Shown here in pieces: positions 1 through 6,032 of a stretch of 15,488 nucleotides of DNA. A program made the translations under genes and the position numbers. This DNA is from Candidatus Sericytochromatia bacterium (GTDB taxonomy: Bacteria; Cyanobacteriota; Sericytochromatia; JACMPN01): assembly GCA_014377495.1 (NCBI GenBank), contig JACMPN010000607.1, positions 1 to 15,488 on the forward strand, in the 5' to 3' direction. The notes beneath the pieces are model-generated. The model did no database searches. It worked only from the letters and a program-made list of their open reading frames with translations, and had not been told where the DNA came from. Positions within the stretch are counted from its first letter, which is position 1, and each line of letters opens with the position of its first letter.

Positions 1-1
1 C

Positions 2-307
2 GCCCCGATGACGGGCGAGGACCAGAAGGCCCCGAAGGGCGACAAGCAGGCGAAGCCCCGCCCGGCGGCGGGTGATGCCGGCAAGGAGGGCCTATGCCCA
101 AACAAGTATCCGAAAACTGACGGTGCCAAGGGCGACCAAGCCAAAGCCGGCGGTGCCAAGGGCGACCAAGCTAAAGCCGACGGTTCAAAGGGGGACAACG
201 CCAAGAACGACCAGGCCAGAGCCGATGGCCCCAAGGGCGACAAGCCGATCAAGACCAGCGCCGACCGGCCTGCCAAGCCCCGTCGGGATGCCCCGCCCAC
301 GCGCTAG
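2..307 (+). CDS. KGD-decapeptide-repeat lipoprotein, 3' part (left-truncated by window edge)
   Basis: This reading frame is open from the first bases of the window to a TAG at 305-307. It is almost the same as the last two thirds of the complete gene at 5106-5633: window base 1 corresponds to base 5237 of that copy. The signal peptide and lipobox would therefore lie outside the window. The protein is a low-complexity, highly charged chain. A proline/lysine-rich stretch is followed by three decapeptide units of the type DGAKGDQAKA (115-204), then a basic tail ending in DAPPTR. The sister copy has six units, so unit number differs between paralogues. By homology it should be an envelope-anchored, probably unstructured lipoprotein. 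No enzymatic domain is visible and its function is unknown. The last two bases of the stop-codon TA are also the likely IS630 target, so the G of TAG may be contributed by the IS end. Confidence 0.8.
   Translation, partial: APMTGEDQKAPKGDKQAKPRPAAGDAGKEGLCPNKYPKTDGAKGDQAKAGGAKGDQAKADGSKGDNAKNDQARADGPKGDKPIKTSADRPAKPRRDAPPTR
115..204 (+). repeat. 30-bp tandem repeat, 3 units (coding)
   Basis: Three in-phase 30-bp units at 115-144, 145-174 and 175-204 each encode a decapeptide of the form DGxKGDQAKA. Units one and two are nearly identical. The third has diverged (GSKGDNAKN). The homologous array at 5351-5530 has six units. Confidence 0.85.
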
Positions 308-523
308 TGTCCCGCTAAGTTAGTTCGCATTATTAACTAAGGTCTGCCGAGCCCGGGCAACGGATGCCAGAATGACCGAGGCGGGCTTGGTCCATTTGAA
401 GGGTTTCGCTGCTTCGTCATTGTGGACCTGAATGAAGCGGCGCAACTCATTGCGCAGGTCCTGGACACTGGTGAAAACCCCTCGGTAGAGGGCTCGGCTC
501 TCCAGCGTCGCCGAACCGGGTTT
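305..523 (-). mobile_element. IS630-family element remnant (right end plus transposase 3' end)
   Basis: The sequence after the TA of the stop codon at 305-306 runs GTGTCCCGCTAAGTTAGTT and no longer resembles the sequence after the sister gene's stop at 5633. IS630/Tc1-type elements insert at TA, and here the change in sequence occurs exactly at a TA. The adjacent minus-strand frame encodes an IS630 transposase C-terminus that reads toward this end. The rest of the element, including the other terminal inverted repeat, is missing. Confidence 0.6.
320..523 (-). pseudogene. IS630-type transposase, C-terminal fragment
   Basis: On the minus strand this frame translates to a C-terminal piece with segments RGVFTSVQDLRNELRRFI, HNDEAAKPFKWTKPAS and ILASVARARQTL, followed by TAA at 320-322. 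The order 'RGVF-S-V-DL ... HN ... PF-WT ... I...V.R...L' is the usual end of IS630-family DDE transposases, after the last catalytic glutamate. Only about 60 recognisable residues remain. There is no start codon or catalytic DDE core, so the piece is inactive. The 5' limit (about 500-523) is approximate, because the homology fades there. Confidence 0.7.
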
Positions 524-568
524 CCGATGATTTCCTGGGCGGCATGCCGTCCGGAGGTCATGCCTGCC

Positions 569-2002
569 TTAGTTTGGGTTCGGAACGATCCCTTTGTCAC
601 CACGCAACGTAAAGGTGACCGTGCTGGACAAGTCGTTGTAATAACCCCTCGAATAGAGGGTCGCCACCACCGTGGCACCCATGATCGGGACCGCCGCCGT
701 GCCCTTGTTGACCATTTGACTGAGGGTCAGTTTCGAACCGTCACCAAGCACACCGCCAGTAAAGGTCCGCTCGTAGAAATTGGTCGTGATGCCCCACAAA
801 TAAGATCCCGGAAAGGAATATTGCGGCAAGATGCTGGGCGATATGAACTTTGTATCGTAAAATTCAACCAGTTAGAGGCGGTATTTCGTGTCTTCAATGC
901 CAATTCAGTCTGTAAATTTCACCTCTACCATGTCGGCGCTCGCGAATGCGGTTCCAGGAGTATATTTTTCGTCGCCCAGAGAAGGGGCCTGGGTCGCGGT
1001 GTCGGACGCGTTGCATGTATTAATTCCCGAGATTGATGTTTCGCACTGTGAAAAATTATAGATACCAAGTTGGCCACGGCAGGGCGAGGGGATTCGATGA
1101 TCGGCAGTTTGATCAATTTCCGTTGCGCTCGGCGTTTCAATGGCGATCTCAGTCCCTTGGGGGGCAATAAAGTTGCGCCCGCCATGCAGGCCGTCTCGTT
1201 TTGTGGTAAATCCCGAGGAGAAGCTACTGAAATAATCGGGTGGACCAACATAACGCGCCGCCATATCGGAAAATTTCAGGCTTTTAGCTTTCATTTTGTC
1301 AAAGAATCCACCGATCCGAATCAAGTCGCCGCCAAATGCGGTCATGAACTGAGCGGTATCGACATCACAAGCATCCAGGAAGTCGAAGCATGCCGCTGCC
1401 GTGGCAGGCTTTTCGCTCGGGGCGCGCCTGTTCACCAGATCCAGCAGGGCGACAAATTCTTTCAAAGAAAGTCCCGACGCCTTGTAGCGTACATAGAATT
1501 TCTGCGGCGCCAAGCCGTGTTTCTTGCGCAATTGCTTCAGTTCTTTCGCCTTGGAACTTTCACCACTGCTGTTGCCTGTGCTGTACGGCCGCCACTCCGT
1601 CGCCATGAAGGTTTGCAAATCCGCCTTGGTGACGATGTCTAGGCGTTGCTTGAACGTGACTGCCGCTTCGGCACTGCTGAATGTATCGCCAACGGCCAAG
1701 GGCACGAGCGACTCAGTCGCAGCGGCTGGCAATGTCTGCTTGGTGGCAAAAGACGGATTCTCCAGGTCGACGAACTCAAATTTGGTCGTCCGCCTGTCCG
1801 AGTTGCCTTGCGAGACGACGATTTCGTAGTTGTCTCCGGCTTTGGGCGGCCGGCTGGCCGCCTTGGCACCGCTCGGGGCGTTCGACTTGTCGACGCCGTC
1901 ACCGACGGCGCTCCCCGGAGGAGTCGGGGTACAGGCTGCCGCCGCAGTGAGCACGCCGAGCAAGATCAAGATGGGACGTGAAAGGCTTGAGCGAAACATC
2001 AT
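569..2002 (-). pseudogene. Lipoprotein of unknown function interrupted by two in-frame stop codons
   Basis: The frame starts at ATG 2002 (a second ATG follows at once), preceded by GAGGAAA at a suitable distance. The N-terminus is a lipoprotein signal peptide with a hydrophobic core and lipobox AAAC (Cys about 24), followed by a Pro/Ser/Ala linker. The frame runs 365 codons to TGA (905-907). The same frame then continues with plausible sequence (IGIEDTKYRL), meets TAA (872-874), and goes on for about 100 more codons (LVEFYDTKFISPS..., LWGITTNFYERTF..., ...TVTFTLRGDKG) to TAA at 569-571. Without the two stops it would be a 477-codon protein. Each stop can arise from a single C-to-T change (CGA to TGA, CAA to TAA). 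No known domain is recognised. Base composition around 820-1640 is visibly poorer in GC than the flanking genes. A 365-residue truncated product could still be made. Confidence 0.7.
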
Positions 2003-2022
2003 GCGGGGATTTCCTCAAAGTT

Positions 2023-2500
2023 ATGGGTGCGTTGGCTGAGAAACGACGAAAGGGGCTACCTTCCGAGCGCATCCTGGACGAGGCCACGCATAACCTGATC
2101 CGCATGGGCCATCTCGACCGTGACGGCAGCCTGTTGATGACGACTGCCATGGCTGCGGCGTTTCCCACGGCCATGGTCGACGTTGCGGATTCGCTGGTTG
2201 CGGAGATGCGCAACGACGCCGGGGACCGTCATGTTGCCGCCGCCGCCGTCGCGGCTGCGGTCATCGTGACGGCGGGAATGTTCATGGCCGGATGCTTTGC
2301 CGCCAGACCGCACCGGGAGGTCGCCCGCCCCCGGCCTCCGATCGTGATGACGGTGGCCTCGCAGATGCGGGATGCCGAGGCCGCCATTTTTGCAGCGACG
2401 AACCGGTTTCGCCAGGAAAACGGCCTATTGCCGCTCGATACCGATGAATCCCCTCGACCGGTTCGCCCGCTCACGCAGCGAGGATATGGCCGCACGGGGC
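2023..2500 (+). pseudogene. CAP/SCP-domain (YkwD-like) membrane or lipoprotein, frameshifted and 3'-truncated
   Basis: The plus-strand frame contains a hydrophobic segment ending MFMAGC (about 2224-2290). After a proline-rich linker comes a typical CAP-domain opening, EAAIFAATNRFRQENGLLPLD. At the C4 run 2450-2453 the homology moves to the next frame. Removing one C gives a continuous PLDTDESLDRFARSRSEDMAARG, matching the CAP pattern 'N..R...GL.PL..D..L...A...S.DMA.RG'. After about 2500 the CAP homology stops, so roughly the last two thirds of the domain (including later CAP histidine and glutamate positions) is absent. The true start is uncertain: ATG 2023 is the first in frame, but it lies only 20 bp from the divergent gene's start and has no convincing ribosome binding site. 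Confidence 0.55.
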
Positions 2501-2569
2501 TGTAATGGCGGTTATGATAAACCGACCAAGCGGCGAGACGATCCCGGCCGCCCGGGGAGGATTCCATTC

Positions 2570-2878
2570 ATGCCTGAATTTGGCTCACCATTCGCTGGTC
2601 TCGCTCACGACCGCAAGCTTACCCACGAGGAACTCGTGCGGGCTATCCGCTTTATGGTGGCTGCCGAGTACGAAGCGGTGCAGAACTATATCCAGCTGGC
2701 GGAATCGATCGATAATCCGGTTGCCGAAGCGGTTTTGCGGGACATTGCCGACGAAGAGCTAGTCCATGCTGGCGAGTTTCTGAAGCTGCTCCATCACCTG
2801 GCTCCTGAAGAGGCAGCCCTCTACGCCAAGGGCGCCGCCGAAGTGGCCGAGATCATCACCAAGGTGACGAACCGCTAA
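2570..2878 (+). CDS. Small ferritin-like (rubrerythrin / encapsulated-ferritin type) protein, 102 aa
   Basis: ATG 2570 is preceded by a strong GGGGAGG (2554-2560), which fixes the start even though the frame is open further upstream. The protein is two long amphipathic helices plus a short C-terminal helix. Helix one carries AAEYEAVQNY (Glu33). Helix two carries DIADEELVHAGEF with an E-x-x-H iron-ligand motif (Glu63, His66). This half-ferritin layout of about 100 residues matches the encapsulated ferritin-like/rubrerythrin group, in which two subunits pair to form a di-iron site. The likely role is iron oxidation, storage or peroxide protection in the cytoplasm. No encapsulin shell gene is visible in the window. 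It converges with the hemolysin III pseudogene, 7 bp downstream. Unlike its neighbours it is intact. Confidence 0.75.
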   Translation: MPEFGSPFAGLAHDRKLTHEELVRAIRFMVAAEYEAVQNYIQLAESIDNPVAEAVLRDIADEELVHAGEFLKLLHHLAPEEAALYAKGAAEVAEIITKVTNR

Positions 2879-2885
2879 GCCGCAT

Positions 2886-3571
2886 TCAGCCGGCGAAGGT
2901 GCCTTTCACCAGGTGCAAAATCAGGGTGAAGTGGCAGACGCAGGCGACGATGACGAGCCCGTGGAAAATCTCGTGGTACCCGAAGGTGGCCGGGACCGGA
3001 TCCGGCCATTTCAGGGCGTAGATATCGGCGCCCACGGTATAGCAGGCTGCACCGCCGAGAAACAGCCAGACCCCGCCCATGCCGAGCGTGTCGGAGAATT
3101 GGGGCAGAAACGGCGCTGCCGTCCAGCTCAGGCCCAGATAGATGCCGGTGACCAGGACCTTGGGCGCTTTGACCCAGAAGATCGCCTGCATGATCCCCAC
3201 GAGCGCTCCCAGCCACACCCGCCACATCAGGGTGACGCCGGCGTCACCGAGCGCCAAGACGGCGATCGGCGTCAGGGAGCCACCGATGAGCAGGAAAATG
3301 GCGGCGTGGTCCAGACGGCGCCACAGTTGGCGTTTCGCCGGAGTCTACGTCGGCCGGTGGTAGACGGCACTGATCACGAACATGGCTACCAGGCTGACGG
3401 CGTCGATGGCGGCGGCGATGGTGGCCTGGGGGGGCTTGGCGATCGCCACGAGCACGGCCCCGGCCCCGGCGGCCACGCCGGCGGCGACTTCGTGGGACAC
3501 GCCCCGCAGGCGGGGTTTGACCCGGACGGGGGCTGCGGCGGCGTGGCCGCCGGGGCGGTCGTTTCAGTCAT
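2886..3571 (-). pseudogene. Hemolysin III / TrhA (PAQR-type) membrane protein, frameshift plus nonsense mutation
   Basis: The intact 3' part (3257-2886) encodes several membrane helices ending in YHEIFHGLVIVACVCHF, the C-terminal histidine motif of the HlyIII/YqfA/TrhA family. The 5' part is in the same frame: KPRLRGVSHEVAAGVAAGAG..., VSLVAMFVISAVYHRPT, a TAG stop (3345-3347), TPAKRQLWRRLDHAAIFLLIGGSLTP. The family has Trp at about the TAG position, so TGG to TAG is likely. The probable start ATG at 3571 (MTETTAPAATPPQP) is one frame off. Adding one C to the run complementary to 3528-3532 joins it to VRVKPRLRG. With both lesions repaired the protein would be about 228 residues, a normal family length. 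The family is a seven-helix inner-membrane protein linked to membrane-fluidity homeostasis; its name as a hemolysin is historical. Confidence 0.8.
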
Positions 3572-3652
3572 ATGGCCAATGTAGGCGTGTGGCCGCCCGG
3601 CGACAAGCGGTCAGCGGCGCTTGGCCAGTCATAGCTTTGTCACAGTTTGCGA

Positions 3653-4171
3653 TTACGGCCCGCACGAGCGACGGAACGTGGCGGCGGTCGGAAGGATCGC
3701 TGTCTTGCCGTCGACCGAGGGATACAGCAGCCAGATTTCGTAGTATGTCTGCGCCGTCGGCTCGAACCGGGCCGCAATTGTTTCGGTGAAGGTAATCGCA
3801 AACCGGAGGACGCCTGAAGCATCCGCCATCGCACTTCCGAGCTTCAGGGCCCCTGCTTCGCTGGGATGTGGCGGGTTGCCGACCTTCCACCCGCCGGCAG
3901 TCAGTCCCTTGACCCAGATTTCGATGACGGCGTTGGCCGGCACTGAGGTCGCCTGAAGGGTCAGCGTTTCTCCAGTGCAGGCTGTGGCGGGGGTCAGGGT
4001 CACACTCGGCCTTGGCGACGGGAAGACGAGTGGGTTGGCTGGATTAGGGTCGCCCGCCCGTGGCGTGGCGGTCGGTGAAGGCACCGGATTGCTGATACTG
4101 CCGACACAGCCCGTAACCAAGGCCACGACCAAGGCCACGAGTGACTGCAAGCCAACGGTTGATAATCGCAT
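3653..4171 (-). CDS. Small lipoprotein with Ig-like/beta-rich C-terminal domain, 172 aa
   Basis: The ATG at 4171 is chosen over the longer open frame because GGAGA lies just upstream and a signal peptide follows immediately: MRLSTVG, a Leu/Val-rich core and lipobox LVTGC (Cys22). Residues 23-58 are a Pro/Ser/Thr-rich linker. The rest alternates beta-type segments (VTLTPATACTGETLTLQA, AVIEIWVKG, SGVLRFAITFTE, TYYEIWLLY), suggesting one immunoglobulin-like sandwich. It carries Cys at the TACTG position and near the C-terminus (RRSCGP), which could form a disulfide. The predicted location is the outer membrane or outer face of the inner membrane. Family and function are not recognised. It appears intact despite lying between two pseudogenised regions. 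Confidence 0.7.
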   Translation of the reverse strand: MRLSTVGLQSLVALVVALVTGCVGSISNPVPSPTATPRAGDPNPANPLVFPSPRPSVTLTPATACTGETLTLQATSVPANAVIEIWVKGLTAGGWKVGNPPHPSEAGALKLGSAMADASGVLRFAITFTETIAARFEPTAQTYYEIWLLYPSVDGKTAILPTAATFRRSCGP

Positions 4172-4289
4172 TTTATCTCCATGAGGCGCTTCACAGGCAA
4201 TTTTGCCTTGGGGGCGCTGACGTTCAGACGGCACGACGGTGCATTTGTTCCTTCCGTCACATTGAGCGCCGGGCAACAAGGCATTTTGC

Positions 4290-4598
4290 GGCTCTATACG
4301 GAATCCTGTGGGTAAGTTGACATGGGCAGACTCATGTGAGTTGAGGGTGGCTCTGGGGCAGGTGGCGGGATAGGCGTTGCTCATGCTGACACCGGCAGTG
4401 CGAGCTTGGCGGCGATCAAGTAGATGATCGTCCGGTAGTATTCGAAGGACTTGAAACCAAACGTCCGCCGTGCTGCAGCTTTGATCCTGCGATTGATCCC
4501 TTCGGGCTTGCCGGTCGTGATCCTGGAGCGGATGAAGCGGAGGATGCCATCCCTGAGCCGCTTGATCGTCCCAGCCACGGCCTTCATGGGCTCCAGGC
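4290..4598 (-). mobile_element. ISL3-family element remnant (terminal repeat plus transposase 3' end)
   Basis: On the plus strand the sequence from 4290 reads GGCTCTATACGGAATCCTGT, which resembles the terminal inverted repeat of ISL3-family elements (GGCTCTT..GGAAATCCTGTGG-like). About 70 bp inside it is the stop of an ISL3-type transposase fragment reading toward this end. The other side stops at about 4598, where homology to the porin gene begins abruptly. The element therefore lacks its left part. The assignment of the terminus is by memory of family ends, not by comparison. Confidence 0.55.
4381..4587 (-). pseudogene. ISL3-type transposase, C-terminal fragment
   Basis: The 68-residue minus-strand frame contains RFIRSRITTGKPEGINRRIK, then KAAARRTFGFKSFEYYRTIIY. 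The motif 'T.G..EG.N..IK...R...GF.....Y...I' is the C-terminal signature of ISL3 (and related IS204/IS1001) DDE transposases, with the Glu of EGIN being the last catalytic acid. The frame ends in TGA at 4381-4383. Upstream it runs into porin-derived sequence at about 4598, so the N-terminal three quarters is gone and no activity is possible. Confidence 0.75.
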
Positions 4599-4846
4599 GG
4601 CGTCCCCGGACCAGAACCGGGGCTGCGTCTGGGTCCCTTTATCGGCAGCATCAAGGATCCCGGCGGGGTGATGGGCGTCTGCCGGTTCAAGTGCCTGGAA
4701 AGCGATTCAACGATCAGTGCCTTTGCCGAGGACATCATCGGCGGCACGGACGTCGTCGCCCACGAGGTCTCGTTGAGCCGAACCGCCTGTCGACGGCCGG
4801 TGCGCCGCTCTGGCACTTCCGCCTGGCCTTCCTGCAAGAGTTCTGA
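4599..4846 (+). pseudogene. Decayed duplicate of the porin C-terminus
   Basis: From 4599 (aligned to 8421) this stretch closely follows the 3' end of the intact porin gene at 7429-8715, including its final Leu-Gln-Glu-Phe codons and stop (TGA 4844-4846 here, TAA in the intact gene). It has lost one base near 4622 (GGGGCTG against GGGGCCTG), which shifts the frame. It has also lost a block of roughly 50 bp between the 'GAGGTCTCG' and 'CGACGGCCGGTG' landmarks (about 4770-4795). It has no start codon and begins at the ISL3 remnant boundary. It cannot encode a functional porin, but it marks a second, destroyed porin locus directly upstream of the riboswitch and repeat lipoprotein. Confidence 0.85.
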
Positions 4847-4883
4847 ACGCCTGTCTGACAGGCTTCAGGGCCGGTATGTGCTC

Positions 4884-4895
4884 TGGCGTACGCCA
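4884..4895. other. Perfect 12-bp palindrome
   Basis: TGGCGTACGCCA is its own reverse complement and lies between the decayed porin copy and the riboswitch. It is followed by an A-run (AAAAAG). It could be a small operator or part of a terminator, but nothing in the sequence decides this. Confidence 0.25.
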
Positions 4896-4940
4896 AAAAG
4901 CTGATTACAAACACAGTTTCAGCGAAACGCAGTTAACAGA

Positions 4941-4968
4941 CTGATTCGCTCCTGCAGTGGCATGATAA
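4941..4968 (+). promoter_or_regulatory. Weak promoter candidate for the riboswitch transcript
   Basis: CTGATT (4941-4946) and TGATAA (4963-4968), separated by 16 bp, lie about 25 bp before the riboswitch. The match to a sigma-70 consensus is poor. It is listed because a promoter must exist between 4847 and about 4990. Confidence 0.25.
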
Positions 4969-4995
4969 AGCACATGGGGAGCGGCAATCGCTGCC

Positions 4996-5078
4996 GGATC
5001 TCCAAAAGGCAAACCCATCGTGAGGTGGGGACGCAAAGCCACGGAACTCTCGCTGAGTTGGCCGGGCTGCCGTTCATC
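4996..5078 (+). ncRNA. Cyclic di-GMP-I (GEMM-I) riboswitch
   Basis: The core signature is present in order. GGCAAACC (5009-5015) leads into a 6-bp hairpin CCCATC/GGTGGG capped by the GNRA tetraloop GTGA (5014-5029). Next comes GGGACGCAAAGCC (5028-5040), then a second hairpin with AACTC/GAGTT (5045-5059), and the closing GGCCGGGCTGCCG (5060-5072). These are the conserved elements of class I c-di-GMP aptamers: the GNRA loop docks onto the second hairpin, and the A/G/C positions around ACGCAAAGCC bind the ligand. The 3' edge is only about 14 nt from the AGAGGAG ribosome binding site of the lipoprotein at 5106, so translational control is possible. CTCC (5079-5082) can pair with GGAG in that site. 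The direction of control cannot be read from sequence alone. Confidence 0.9.
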
Positions 5079-5105
5079 TCCAGAATGTGAAAGAGGAGCA
5101 ACACC

Positions 5106-5633
5106 ATGCGGATCACCATCGCCATCGCCACCGGGATCCTGGGTCTGATGACGGGCTGTGCCAACCTGCCCCAACCGATTCCCGGGGCCATGAGCCAGAA
5201 TCAGGCCACGGCCTTCACCGTCCAGGCTAATGCCGCCGCCCCGATGACGGGCGAGGACCAGAAGGCCCCGAAGGGCGACAAGCAGGCGAAGCCCCGCCCG
5301 GCGGCGGGTGATGCCGGCAAGGAGGGCCTGTGCCCGAACAAGCATCCCAAAGCTGACGGTGCCAAGGGCGACCAAGTCAAAGCCGACGGTGCCAAGGGCG
5401 ACCAAGCCAAAGTCGACGGTCCAAAGGGGGACCAAGCCAAAGCCGACGGTCCAAAGGGGGACCAAGCCAAAGCCGACGGTCCAAAGGGGGACAACGCCAA
5501 AGCCGGTGGTCTGAAGGGGAACAACGTCAAGGACGACCAAGCCAGAGCCGATGGCCCCAAGGGCGACAAGCCGATCAAGACCAGCGCCGACCGGCCTGCC
5601 AAGTCCCGTCGGGATGCCCCGCCGACGCGCTAG
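5106..5633 (+). CDS. KGD-decapeptide-repeat lipoprotein under c-di-GMP riboswitch, 175 aa
   Basis: ATG 5106 follows AGAGGAG (5092-5098) by 7 nt. The N-terminus is a lipoprotein signal peptide with lipobox LMTGC (Cys18). It is followed by a Gln/Asn/Ala-rich segment and then a Lys/Pro/Ala linker to about residue 82. Six decapeptide units (DGAKGDQVKA, DGPKGDQAKA and variants; 5351-5530) follow, then a basic tail ending DAPPTR. A single extra Cys occurs in EGLCPNK. The repeat contains collagen-like pairs of triplets (GPK GDQ) broken by AKAD, so it is not a continuous G-x-y collagen. The protein is probably an extended or disordered surface-exposed polyampholyte. Riboswitch control points to adhesion, matrix or a motile-to-sessile switch, but this is inference. 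A second copy lies at the left edge of the window. No catalytic domain is seen. Confidence 0.85.
   Translation: MRITIAIATGILGLMTGCANLPQPIPGAMSQNQATAFTVQANAAAPMTGEDQKAPKGDKQAKPRPAAGDAGKEGLCPNKHPKADGAKGDQVKADGAKGDQAKVDGPKGDQAKADGPKGDQAKADGPKGDNAKAGGLKGNNVKDDQARADGPKGDKPIKTSADRPAKSRRDAPPTR
5351..5530 (+). repeat. 30-bp tandem repeat, 6 units (coding)
   Basis: There are six consecutive 30-bp units starting at 5351, 5381, 5411, 5441, 5471 and 5501, in frame. Units three to five are nearly identical at the nucleotide level. The sixth is diverged (GGLKGNNVKD). The near-identity of the middle units indicates recent expansion by slippage or unequal recombination. Confidence 0.9.
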
Positions 5634-5654
5634 TCAGTCAGCAATCGGATGTAG

Positions 5655-5694
5655 CACCGGCGCTTTCCGTCAAGACCGACGGAAAGCGCCGGTG
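5655..5694 (+). terminator. Perfect 17-bp hairpin after the repeat lipoprotein
   Basis: CACCGGCGCTTTCCGTC (5655-5671) pairs perfectly with 5678-5694 across a 6-nt loop, starting 21 bp after the stop codon. It is strong enough to stall polymerase or protect the mRNA 3' end. No U-run follows, so intrinsic termination is probable but not certain. Confidence 0.55.
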
Positions 5695-5873
5695 TCGCGC
5701 TGGATTTGTGGTGCTTTTCCGCCGGTACAAAACAGCCAGTCGGCCCCATGACCTTCGGCTGCCATCCTCTCCCTGTGCCTGACCACTGCCCCGGGGCAAC
5801 ACGGCCCGTTGATCGTTGATCCGCTATGCCGTACGTTAATGAGCAAAAGCCGGGACAGGCCTAGGGGGACGTG

Positions 5874-6032
5874 ATGCTGGTGCTCTCGGAGGCGATTCTG
5901 ACTGCGATTGTTGGTCTCTGCCGACGTTATCGCGTGTAGCGCCTTGCCTTGTTTGGTTCGGCCCTGACTCCCGACTTCGATGCGTCGCGCAGTGACGTGG
6001 ATTTCCTGGTGGGGTTTGGACCACAGCGGAAT
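5874..6032 (+). pseudogene. MNT-type nucleotidyltransferase (HEPN/MNT antitoxin family), nonsense-mutated and truncated
   Basis: ATG 5874 follows AGGGGGA by about 5 nt. The frame reads MLVLSEAILTAIVGLCRRYRV, TAG (5937-5939), RLALFGSALTPDFDASRSDVDFLVGFGP. This is the start of a minimal nucleotidyltransferase domain: the FGS...(S/R)SDVD motif holds the Gly-Ser and the two Asp residues that bind metal and NTP. In this family the residue at the TAG is usually Arg, Lys or similar; a one-base route would be CAG or TGG to TAG. After VGFGP (about 6032) the homology ends and sequence of another origin begins, so the C-terminal half is missing. MNT proteins usually pair with a HEPN toxin or ribonuclease; no HEPN partner is visible. 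Confidence 0.65.

Noticed and set aside
115..204. CRISPR array or collagen gene
   Set aside because: Units are contiguous, without spacers, and in coding phase; the G-x-y pattern is broken every ten residues, so it is neither CRISPR nor true collagen.
3653..4837. A 394-codon minus-strand frame spanning the small lipoprotein and the ISL3 and porin remnants
   Set aside because: Only the last 172 codons have a ribosome binding site and signal peptide; the upstream part is shadow sequence of the transposase and porin fragments.
569..6032. Stop-codon reassignment to explain the interrupted genes
   Set aside because: TAA, TGA and TAG all occur as interruptions, frameshifts are also present, and intact neighbouring genes terminate normally with the same codons.
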